DNA of 5,021 bases, taken from contig CAIODK010000178.1 in the NCBI GenBank assembly GCA_903856995.1, forward strand, positions 1 through 5,021, in the 5' to 3' direction. The notes beneath the pieces are model-generated. The model saw only the letters and a program-made list of their open reading frames with translations. It had not been told where the DNA came from and did not search any database. This DNA comes from an uncultured Burkholderiales bacterium (GTDB lineage: Bacteria > Pseudomonadota > Gammaproteobacteria > Burkholderiales > Burkholderiaceae_C). Shown piece after piece: positions 1-5,021 of the stretch; the first letter of the stretch is position 1, and the number at the start of each line of letters is the position of its first letter. The position numbers and the translations under genes were made by a program.

Positions 1-545
1 CATGCGGGAATTAAAAAAACAAAACCCAACACCCCAAACGCCAACCATTGATCGGACCAGGTCGGCCACACCCGCGATAGCCCCCAGGCGCCAACGGCCG
101 ACACAACAATGCCAAGACCCAACCCAATGAAATACAACCCCAGCTCCGGCCGACGTCCTTGACGCATCAACCAGCCCAACACCAAGCCAGACCCAAGCAA
201 CATACCCGTGGCGCCACACAAGCCACCGATGTAGCGAATCAAAGCCCACGCAGGCATCCAAGTGGTCAGCGCCATCGCTGCCACTGTGACCAAGGCCATC
301 CAAAGCCCTGCGCTGTAGAGCCAATGCCGCCAACGCACATCATCCATCCACGCGGCAGCCAAAGCGCCGCTCATGTAGCCCGCATAGTTGATGGCAGCCA
401 AACCGCCGGCGGCGGCATCAGTCAGACCCGTCTGCGCTTGCAAGCTTGGCAACAAAGGAGTGTAAGCAAAACGAGCCAACCCAATCGTCAATACCAAACC
501 GCAAATGCCGCCGGTGAGAACTTGCCAAGGCTTGGGTTGAGTCAT
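1..545 (-). CDS. YbfB/YjiJ-family MFS transporter, N-terminal half (3' end off the left edge)
   Basis: Translating the minus strand from the ATG at 545 gives 181 codons with no stop up to the window edge. The product is a polytopic inner-membrane protein. Hydrophobic segments lie at about residues 9-33, 46-65, 76-95, 99-126, 136-157 and 167-180, matching the first six helices of a 12-helix major facilitator. Family signatures are ARFAYTPLLP at residues 24-33, the AAINYAGYMSGAL stretch at 50-62 after helix 1, and the glycine-rich YFIGLGLGIVVSA at 138-150. These are typical of the YbfB/YjiJ (DUF1228) branch, whose members are about 390-400 aa, so roughly the first 45% is present. The substrate is unknown. 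An in-frame GTG at 563 would add six residues; neither start has a convincing Shine-Dalgarno sequence. The gene lies 37 bp downstream of the small gene ending at 583, so it is probably the third gene of the dusC transcript. Confidence 0.85.
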   Translation of the reverse strand, partial: MTQPKPWQVLTGGICGLVLTIGLARFAYTPLLPSLQAQTGLTDAAAGGLAAINYAGYMSGALAAAWMDDVRWRHWLYSAGLWMALVTVAAMALTTWMPAWALIRYIGGLCGATGMLLGSGLVLGWLMRQGRRPELGLYFIGLGLGIVVSAVGAWGLSRVWPTWSDQWLAFGVLGFVFLIPA

Positions 546-582
546 GTGGGGCCGCTTTGTCACAAACTTAACGCGACGAGCG

Positions 583-1062
583 TCACGGCTTTTCAAACCC
601 TGCGTCTACCCAGGCCTGAGCCGTGGTGCGGTTGAGCTTGAAACCTGCCTCCACGCGCACCTCGGCCACGGTGTCGCCGCCCTCGTCTTGCGCACTGAGG
701 GTGGCGTAGGGGTTGTCGTCGTCGGGCACGATGTCCAGCAACACGGTGACGCGCCCAGTGCTTGAGTTGACCGTCACCGACTGGTGCAAGGTGGCGTGCA
801 TTTGCTGCTCGTGGCGGCGCACAAACTCAGAGGCGGTTTTGACCAAGGTGATGAAGGCGTTGCCGTCCAGCGGTTTGGGGTTCTTTTTATCACGCCCCAT
901 GGTCCAAGGGCCAATCAACGCGGCTTCGGCCTCGCCGTCTTTGAACATGGCCACGGCCCAGCCGTCATCGTCTTCGTTTTTAATCACTTTGGCCGTCCAA
1001 CCGTCACCCTGCCAAAGGCGAGGTTCTTGGGTGTCAGTTGCGTTGAGGGCGTCGTCTGTCAT
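583..1062 (-). CDS. Uncharacterised 159-aa protein, translationally coupled to dusC
   Basis: I do not recognise a characterised family. I chose the ATG at 1062 (N-terminus MTDDALNATD) because it overlaps the dusC TGA in a 4-base ATGA arrangement and has an AGGAAA ribosome-binding site just upstream. The longer frame from the GTG at 1086 would add MARNNRKP, which is simply the ribosome-binding region read through, so it is unlikely. The protein is soluble, has no cysteine, signal peptide or membrane segment, and has a polar, disordered-looking first 15 residues. Residues 16-53 contain three tryptophan-bearing short strands (W17, W22, W35, W53). A helix at about 66-90 follows, then a beta-rich C-terminal half (about 94-148). 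This pattern suggests a small mixed alpha/beta fold. Its placement between a tRNA-modification gene and a transporter gives no clear functional clue. Coding status is well supported by the coupling and by the compact gene layout; function is unknown. Confidence 0.8.
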   Translation of the reverse strand: MTDDALNATDTQEPRLWQGDGWTAKVIKNEDDDGWAVAMFKDGEAEAALIGPWTMGRDKKNPKPLDGNAFITLVKTASEFVRRHEQQMHATLHQSVTVNSSTGRVTVLLDIVPDDDNPYATLSAQDEGGDTVAEVRVEAGFKLNRTTAQAWVDAGFEKP

Positions 1063-2024
1063 GGGTTTCCTGTTGTTTCTAGCCACGCCGTGATCTGCGC
1101 GGGCTCGGTGATGGTGCGCAGATGGGCGTACGCGGCTTCAGCCTCTGGGTAATGCTTGCGCAAAAAATTCAACCACTGCTTGATGCGTCCTGGCTGGTGA
1201 CGCTCACTCACATGGCCAGACACGATCTGCCAAAACGTGTGCAGATGCGGGGGCAGCTCTTGCCAGCGCACCTCTGGCGCGGGTGGCGGTAGCCCTTGGG
1301 CCGCCGCATCATGTGCCTTGATGGCCCAGCCGAGGCCCGGGTTGGTGACGATGCCTCGTCCCAACATCAAGTCAAAGCAACCTGAGTCCGCACGGGCCTT
1401 CAGGGCGTCTTGCACATTCCAAATTTCGCCATTGGCCACCAGCGGTATTTTCACTTTGGCTTTGATGTCGGCAATCCGTGGCCAATAAGCCGGGGGGCGG
1501 TACGCATCAGCTTTGGTGCGTGCATGGACCACAATCTCGCTCGCACCGCCCGCCTCGAGCGCCAAGGCGCAGGCCTCGGCGGTGCTGTCGTCGTTAAACC
1601 CCAAACGCATCTTGGCCGACACCACTTGGGAAGCTGGCACAGCCGCACGCACGGCTCGGACGATTTGGTAGAGCAGCTCGGGGTCTTGCAACAGCACCGA
1701 GCCTCCGCCATGACGGTTCACTTGCTTGGCGGGGCAGCCAAAGTTCAGATCGACTCCGTCGCAGCCCATAGCGGCCACGCGCGCCGCGTTATCGGCCAAA
1801 CACATGGGATCGGAGCCCAGCAATTGCGGACGCACGGGCACCCCCGCAAAGGTGCGCCCACCATTGGCCAGCTCAGGCACGATGCGTAAAAATGTGCGCT
1901 CAGGCAGCAAGGTGTTGGTGACGCGGATGAATTCGGACACGCAGCGGTCCACACCGCCAATACGGGTGAGTACGTCGCGCAAGACGAAGTCGAGTAAGCC
2001 CTCCATCGGGGCAAGAATGAGCAT
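1059..2024 (-). CDS. dusC: tRNA-dihydrouridine(16) synthase DusC
   Basis: This is an FMN-dependent enzyme that reduces a uridine in the tRNA D-loop to dihydrouridine using NADPH. It is cytoplasmic. The 321-aa product is full length (E. coli DusC is about 315 aa). Visible motifs are APMEGLLD at residues 5-12 (FMN-binding start of the TIM barrel), RPQLLG at 65-70, LNFGCPAKQVNRHGGGS at 93-109 with the catalytic-type Cys97, K138 in AKMRLG, VHART at 166-170, ANGEIW at 197-202, and LGRG at 221-224. A helical C-terminal domain contains GRIKQWLNFLRKHYPEA at 279-295. ANGEIW and the RIKQWLNFLRK helix favour the DusC (U16) subfamily over DusA or DusB. The start is the ATG at 2024, because an in-frame TGA lies four codons upstream. 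There is no strong Shine-Dalgarno sequence. It is the first gene of the leftward group and overlaps the next gene by 4 bases. The family call is firm; the exact U16 specificity is inferred from subfamily motifs. Confidence 0.95.
   Translation of the reverse strand: MLILAPMEGLLDFVLRDVLTRIGGVDRCVSEFIRVTNTLLPERTFLRIVPELANGGRTFAGVPVRPQLLGSDPMCLADNAARVAAMGCDGVDLNFGCPAKQVNRHGGGSVLLQDPELLYQIVRAVRAAVPASQVVSAKMRLGFNDDSTAEACALALEAGGASEIVVHARTKADAYRPPAYWPRIADIKAKVKIPLVANGEIWNVQDALKARADSGCFDLMLGRGIVTNPGLGWAIKAHDAAAQGLPPPAPEVRWQELPPHLHTFWQIVSGHVSERHQPGRIKQWLNFLRKHYPEAEAAYAHLRTITEPAQITAWLETTGNP
1066..1072 (-). promoter_or_regulatory. Ribosome-binding site that decides the start of the small coupled gene
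   Basis: On the minus strand CAGGAAA precedes the ATG at 1062, with 3-5 bases between the purine-rich core and the start. It lies inside the last codons of dusC. Together with the ATGA stop/start overlap it supports reinitiation at 1062 rather than at the GTG at 1086. Confidence 0.65.
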
Positions 2025-2147
2025 GAGGGTGGGTCACGATTCAAGATAGGCTGCCAAGCAGCGAAGGCACTACTCTACCGAACTCCATCAGGCAATCAGT
2101 TTTACTGGGACAATAGGCCCCTTTATCGATTTCTGAATTCCCCCTCC
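2025..2147. promoter_or_regulatory. Divergent intergenic region carrying the presumed promoters of dusC and the GNAT gene group
   Basis: This 123-bp gap separates two divergent gene groups, so it should hold both promoters. I see no clean sigma-70 pair. A weak rightward candidate is TTTACT (2101-2106) with TTTATC (2122-2127), but the 15-bp spacer is short. A small inverted repeat GCTGC-CAA-GCAGC (2050-2062) would fall in the dusC leader. The last bases before the GNAT ATG are C-rich (CCCCCTCC) with no Shine-Dalgarno sequence. No operator or riboswitch is recognisable. Confidence 0.4.
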
Positions 2148-2672
2148 ATGTCCCTTCTGACAACCCTTGACGTCCGTCCTGCCGCCCTGAGCGACGCCCC
2201 CCACATCGCCGAGCTCTACGCTGACACCGCTAAAGAAGCTTTCAAAACCATGCAAACCGGCGCCAAAGTGCTGCCGGTCCCCGAAGAAAAAAACAGCACC
2301 TACTGGCGTGAAGCCATTGAGTTTGCCGAGCCACAAGTGCAAGTCGCCGTTGACGGTGACAAGATTGTGGGTTTTGTGGGCTACGACCGCTCACGCGACA
2401 AAGGCACGCCCAACACCCTGGGTGAAATTTGGGACATCTATGTCCATGCCACCCATTGGGGCCAAGGCGTCGGCCTAGCTCTGTGGGACGCGGCCCGCGA
2501 AGGCCTGCAAGAAGAAGGCTGCACCCACGTGTCCATCTGGGTCCCCATCGCCAACGACCGTGCCATGCGTTTTCACGAGTTGGCTGGCTTCAAGCGCGAA
2601 ATGTCTAGCGCCAAAACCGTGCCGATGGGCCCGGTGAAGGTCGAAGAAATTCGTCTCAAACAAGCGCTGTAA
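2148..2672 (+). CDS. GNAT-family N-acetyltransferase
   Basis: This 174-aa protein is a single GNAT domain, the usual size for the family, and would transfer an acetyl group from acetyl-CoA to an amine. The N-terminal strand DVRPAALSDAPHIAELY (8-24) is the standard GNAT opening. The central strands IVGFVGY (73-79) lead to IWDIYVHATHWGQGVGLAL (94-112). The last part holds the acetyl-CoA pyrophosphate loop Q106-G-V-G-L-A111. Motif B is ND-RAM-RFHELAGF (137-148), with the common asparagine and terminal GF. Substrate cannot be read from the sequence: it could be a protein N-terminus or lysine, a polyamine or a small metabolite. The ATG at 2148 is chosen because the GNAT fold starts within ten residues of it, although no Shine-Dalgarno sequence precedes it. 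It is the first gene of the rightward group and lies 15 bp before the J-domain gene. Whether it works with the downstream genes is unknown. Confidence 0.9.
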   Translation: MSLLTTLDVRPAALSDAPHIAELYADTAKEAFKTMQTGAKVLPVPEEKNSTYWREAIEFAEPQVQVAVDGDKIVGFVGYDRSRDKGTPNTLGEIWDIYVHATHWGQGVGLALWDAAREGLQEEGCTHVSIWVPIANDRAMRFHELAGFKREMSSAKTVPMGPVKVEEIRLKQAL

Positions 2673-2687
2673 CTGATAGAGTCGATC

Positions 2688-2972
2688 GTGTCTGAACACT
2701 ATGCTGCCCTTGGGCTGAAAAGCGACGCCACTCTGGCGGACATCAAAAAAGCGTTCCGACAAAAGGCCTCGCAGTTTCACCCTGACCGCAACTTAGACGA
2801 CGACGCACCTGCGCGTTTTCGTGAAGCGCAAGAGGCCTACGACGTGCTCAGCGATGACGCTAAGCGCCAAGCCTACGACGACAACCGTCGCCGTAACTTG
2901 CTCGACGACCCCGCCCAAACCGCTCGCGAAATTTGGCACACCTATTTTCAGCACGTGCTGAACCGTTTGTAA
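2688..2972 (+). CDS. J-domain-only DnaJ-like co-chaperone (94 aa)
   Basis: The protein begins at a GTG codon and has a complete J domain at residues about 4-66. Helix I is HYAALGL, helix II runs about 16-29, the invariant HPD tripeptide is at 31-33, helix III is about 41-56 and helix IV ends in KRQAYDD. The HPD loop stimulates the ATPase of Hsp70 (DnaK/HscA), so the protein is expected to recruit Hsp70. It lacks the Gly/Phe region, zinc finger and C-terminal client-binding domains of DnaJ, which makes it a class III J protein. Only about 28 residues follow the J domain, including an amphipathic-looking tail (AREIWHTYFQHVLNRL). Such proteins generally deliver one dedicated client or complex. 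It lies 15 bp after the GNAT gene and 8 bp before an uncharacterised gene, and the two genes after that are also unassigned, so these products are candidate clients. No strong Shine-Dalgarno sequence precedes the GTG. Confidence 0.92.
   Translation: MSEHYAALGLKSDATLADIKKAFRQKASQFHPDRNLDDDAPARFREAQEAYDVLSDDAKRQAYDDNRRRNLLDDPAQTAREIWHTYFQHVLNRL
2949..2960. repeat. Perfect 12-bp palindrome at the 3' end of the J-domain gene
   Basis: CAGCACGTGCTG is its own reverse complement. It has no loop and no downstream T-run, so it is not a typical intrinsic terminator. It encodes part of the tail (QHVLN) of the J protein and may be chance. Confidence 0.4.
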
Positions 2973-2980
2973 AGTTACCC

Positions 2981-3529
2981 ATGCGTATTTCCCCATTTTT
3001 TCAAGAGCTGCGTTCGTCCTACCAAGCTGAGTTGGATGATCTAAATTCAGACTCCGAAGGCCACCATGTATTGCCCAAGCGACTGGCAGAGAAACGCCAA
3101 GAGCTGGCGTTTTTGCTGCAACTGCTGGACCTCAACCCAGAGATGGTGGCCGTTGTGTTGCACCAAGCATTTGAGTTCACAGAGCCCGAGCTGATGGAGC
3201 ACTTCCTCACCCTCGATGCGGACAATTTGCTAAGTTGGGACGCTTTGTCAGAAGGCATTCGCATCGCACCGTGGGCGCAGACCATGGTCGACCAAATCTT
3301 GGCCGAACCTGTCGGCGAATGGTTCATGAGTGTGGCTGCTGCACTGGAATACATGCACGCCACACCAATTCGCGGTCGCGCACAGTCCGCCGATGCAGAT
3401 GCAGACGAAGACCTGGAAAACGTCGAACGCGGCGATCAGCATGAAGAAGATGAAGAACGTGAAGCCCGTGAGCGCGAAGAAGCAGGCAACGCATGGATGG
3501 TCGAGCAAGGCTTCGACAGCAAAGAATAA
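2981..3529 (+). CDS. Uncharacterised protein A, helical with acidic charged tail (182 aa)
   Basis: I do not recognise a family. The start ATG at 2981 lies 8 bp after the J-domain stop. An upstream TTG at 2933 in the same frame would overlap the J-domain gene by 40 bp and encode unrelated-looking residues, so it is not used. Residues about 1-130 appear mostly alpha-helical and globular, with leucine-rich stretches (LAFLLQLLDL at 42-51, and 55-80) and a tryptophan-containing segment around 86-125 (W86, W98, W114). Residues 135-170 switch to low-complexity acidic and Glu/Arg-rich sequence (DADADED, then HEEDEEREAREREE), likely an extended or single-helix charged tail, ending in AWMVEQGFDSKE. There is no signal peptide, membrane segment, cysteine or catalytic motif. 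It sits in the rightward group, followed after 10 bp by protein B, which also has an acidic tail. A structural or assembly role is a guess. Confidence 0.85.
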   Translation: MRISPFFQELRSSYQAELDDLNSDSEGHHVLPKRLAEKRQELAFLLQLLDLNPEMVAVVLHQAFEFTEPELMEHFLTLDADNLLSWDALSEGIRIAPWAQTMVDQILAEPVGEWFMSVAAALEYMHATPIRGRAQSADADADEDLENVERGDQHEEDEEREAREREEAGNAWMVEQGFDSKE

Positions 3530-3532
3530 GGA
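3528..3532 (+). promoter_or_regulatory. Strong ribosome-binding site for protein B
   Basis: AAGGA lies 7 bases before the ATG at 3540 and overlaps the TAA stop of protein A. It is the best Shine-Dalgarno sequence in the rightward group and fixes the start at 3540, against the much longer in-frame GTG reading from 3330. Confidence 0.7.
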
Positions 3533-3539
3533 CCACACC

Positions 3540-4295
3540 ATGACAGACAACACCAACGCCCTCACCCTGATTGCCAAAACGCAAAGCCTGATTGCCGCAG
3601 GCGACATCACCGGCGCAGAAGCTGCTTTGGTTGCGCTAGCCGATGCCGAAGGCGACCACGCTTTGATGTTGGTGCTGGACCAACTGCCCCCCAAAGACAT
3701 CTTGGCGGTCATTCGCGAGTACGACTCCTCCAAAGAATCTGTCATCAATCTGTTGGTCACGCCCGAGCAATTTGCTCGCGCCGTGGTGATTGAAAAACAA
3801 TACAAAGACCTCACCCGCACTCACCTGCGCGGCATGATGAACTCGATCATCTTCCGCGAGGATGCCAACACGATTGAGTTCTTGACCGCCATTGGCGATC
3901 TAGAAGGCGGCGCTGAAGCCCTGGCAGATTACTTCAGTGAAAAGTGGAGTCGCATCGAAGCCTTTGCACGCACCGGCACGTTCGACACCATGGAAGACGA
4001 CGGCGACATGCTGTCTGAAAGCGCCCTGCTCGGCTCCGCCTATGTGAAGCCCCGCGTCGAAGAAGATGAAGTAGCCGACCAAGACTGGATGCAACTCGCT
4101 TGGATCTTGCGCCACCAAATCCCCGACCTGTTCATAGAAATGTTGTTGGTCTTGCGCGCTAAAGCACGCGCCCATGATGCAGGCCTGTCCGAAGAAGATT
4201 CCGAAGATGACGACGGCAAAGTCGAGACCAGCGCCACCGACCGAGGTCAAGCCACGCCCGTCGCACGGGACTCAGACGAAGAATCTGCCATCTGA
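3540..4295 (+). CDS. Uncharacterised protein B, helical-repeat-like with acidic tail (251 aa)
   Basis: The start at 3540 follows a good AAGGA ribosome-binding site. Residues 7-35 form helices (a helix-turn-helix of TPR-like size). Residues 42-135 have a regular alternation of short helices with LP-PKDILAVIRE (49-60) and VTPEQFARAVV (73-83). This is reminiscent of the repeated helical patterns in DUF6178 and in the MgtE N-terminal domain, where each repeat starts with a proline or small residue and packs leucines. I make this comparison from memory only. A further helical block at 180-212 (DWMQLAWILRHQIPDLFIEMLLVLRAKARA) is amphipathic and too interrupted for a membrane helix. The tail from 217 onward is acidic and disordered (SEEDSEDDDGK). 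There is no cysteine, signal peptide or catalytic motif. It is flanked by A (10 bp) and C (14 bp). Function is unknown; a scaffolding or protein-interaction role is plausible. Confidence 0.85.
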   Translation: MTDNTNALTLIAKTQSLIAAGDITGAEAALVALADAEGDHALMLVLDQLPPKDILAVIREYDSSKESVINLLVTPEQFARAVVIEKQYKDLTRTHLRGMMNSIIFREDANTIEFLTAIGDLEGGAEALADYFSEKWSRIEAFARTGTFDTMEDDGDMLSESALLGSAYVKPRVEEDEVADQDWMQLAWILRHQIPDLFIEMLLVLRAKARAHDAGLSEEDSEDDDGKVETSATDRGQATPVARDSDEESAI

Positions 4296-4309
4296 TCCTG
4301 CTGCAAATC

Positions 4310-5021
4310 ATGATGCAAACCGTCGCCCTTTTTGATGACCGTCCTTTCTTTGAAAAGGCGCTGGCCTACGGCATTCAGCACGGCATTTTGGACAGCGCGA
4401 AACTCGATGCCATTCAAGCCGACGCACCCAAAGGTATGGTCCAAATTGCGCGCTACTTCGGTAGCGAATTTTTGCGCCCTGAGCTAGAAAAAGCGAAGGA
4501 CCGTATCGTCAACATGGTCAGCCTCACGCTCGAAATCCAAAGCGCTGGCGACTTGCGCCAAGCTGCAGCGGAGTTGCGAGAGCACTCGTTCATGTCACGC
4601 TCCAAAGCTGCGTCTGACATGCTCAAAGCCCTCATCGTGATGCCGCAAAACACGCACTTTGGGATGAATGAGCATGGCGGCTTCACGGACAAACACATTC
4701 CGCAATTGGCCAAATGGTCACTCTGCAACTTACCCGATTACCAAGCTGAACTGGGCAAGCGCCAACAAGTAGCCAACGTCATCGATGCAGCCATTTGGTT
4801 CGCCGATGACATGGGGCTCAGCGCCGACGCCTTAGAAGAAGCAGGCTGCGATGCCGAAGCCGTGATTCGTACCGCCCTCTTGTCTAGCGCTACCAAGCAC
4901 AAAGAGATCCCAGACTGGGTGGCGTTTCAAAAAATCATCGCCACGCTGCGTAAACCCAGCACGACCAAAGTAATCCACCTCGCGGCCCCCAAGAACTTGC
5001 CAACAGAGTTCTTCACGGCAG
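4310..5021 (+). CDS. Uncharacterised protein C, N-terminal 237 residues (runs off the right edge)
   Basis: The frame starts at tandem ATG codons (4310 and 4313), 14 bp after the stop of B, and stays open to the edge. I do not recognise the family. The visible part is soluble and largely helical: ALFDDRPFFEKALAYGI (6-22), GMVQIARYFGSEFLRPELEKAKDRIVNMV (42-70), a helix with ELREHSF (88-94), then SKAASDMLKALIV (98-110). A short region (112-128) rich in H, G, N and F (THFGMNEHGGFTDKH) interrupts the helices and holds three histidines (116, 122, 129). More helices follow to about 213. Two cysteines (139, 180) lie well apart. The histidines are not in a known metal motif, so no enzyme call is made. 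There is no Shine-Dalgarno sequence, so translation may depend on coupling from B. It belongs by strand, spacing and style with A and B. C-terminal domains are not visible. Confidence 0.82.
   Translation, partial: MMQTVALFDDRPFFEKALAYGIQHGILDSAKLDAIQADAPKGMVQIARYFGSEFLRPELEKAKDRIVNMVSLTLEIQSAGDLRQAAAELREHSFMSRSKAASDMLKALIVMPQNTHFGMNEHGGFTDKHIPQLAKWSLCNLPDYQAELGKRQQVANVIDAAIWFADDMGLSADALEEAGCDAEAVIRTALLSSATKHKEIPDWVAFQKIIATLRKPSTTKVIHLAAPKNLPTEFFTA

Noticed and set aside
546..582. Terminator between the small gene and the MFS gene
   Set aside because: No stem-loop with a T-run is visible in the 37-bp gap, so the leftward transcript probably continues.
159..635. Open frame of 158 codons on the plus strand
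   Set aside because: It is antisense to the MFS gene, and its product is rich in Gln, His, Pro and Arg, typical of a shadow frame. The minus-strand frame encodes a recognisable MFS protein.
1063..1086. N-terminal extension of the small coupled gene from a GTG at 1086
   Set aside because: The extension is the ribosome-binding region read as codons, and the ATG at 1062 has both the AGGAAA site and the ATGA overlap.
2050..2062. GCTGC-CAA-GCAGC inverted repeat as a terminator or riboswitch
   Set aside because: The stem is only 5 bp, no U-run follows on either strand, and it lies upstream of genes on both sides, so it is not listed separately.
2933..2980. Upstream TTG start for protein A
   Set aside because: It would overlap the J-domain gene by 40 bp, and the ATG at 2981 lies right after the J stop with normal spacing.
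3330..3539. Upstream GTG start for protein B giving a 321-residue product
   Set aside because: The extra 70 codons overlap protein A in another frame, and AAGGA at 3528-3532 marks the start at 3540.
3248..3820. Long minus-strand frame of 190 codons opposite A and B
   Set aside because: It spans two well-supported plus-strand genes and has no recognisable domain; it is an antisense shadow.

Overview
The window looks like a chromosomal segment of a betaproteobacterium, probably Burkholderiales and most likely the Comamonadaceae (Limnohabitans/Rhodoferax/Polaromonas type). This rests on moderately high GC, tight gene packing, a DusC-type dihydrouridine synthase and a YbfB/YjiJ-type MFS transporter. 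The taxon is inferred from general character only, because no rRNA or other marker gene is present. I see no tRNA, rRNA, CRISPR array, insertion sequence, integrase or attachment site.

The left 2.0 kb is a leftward (minus-strand) gene group read from position 2024 down to the left edge. It starts with dusC (tRNA-dihydrouridine(16) synthase, 2024-1059). Next is a small uncharacterised protein (1062-583) whose ATG overlaps the dusC stop codon in an ATGA arrangement. Then, 37 bp further on, comes the N-terminal half of an MFS transporter (545 to beyond position 1).

A 123-bp divergent intergenic region (2025-2147) separates this from a rightward gene group that fills the rest of the window. That group holds a GNAT acetyltransferase (2148-2672), a 94-residue J-domain-only DnaJ-like protein (2688-2972), and three proteins I cannot assign to a characterised family: A (2981-3529, 182 aa), B (3540-4295, 251 aa) and C (4310 to beyond the right edge). 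The gaps in the rightward group are 15, 8, 10 and 14 bp, so it reads as one transcription unit.

The least explained part is the run J-protein / A / B / C. All three unknown proteins look soluble and helical. A and B have strongly acidic, low-complexity C-terminal tails. B has a repeated helical pattern around residues 42-135 that distantly recalls DUF6178 or MgtE-N-like helical repeats, which is only an impression by eye. A J protein that lacks any substrate-binding domain, next to three co-directional unknowns, suggests it recruits Hsp70 (DnaK) to these products or to a complex they form. That is inference; nothing in the sequence proves the proteins interact. The left group is ordinary apart from the uncharacterised middle gene.
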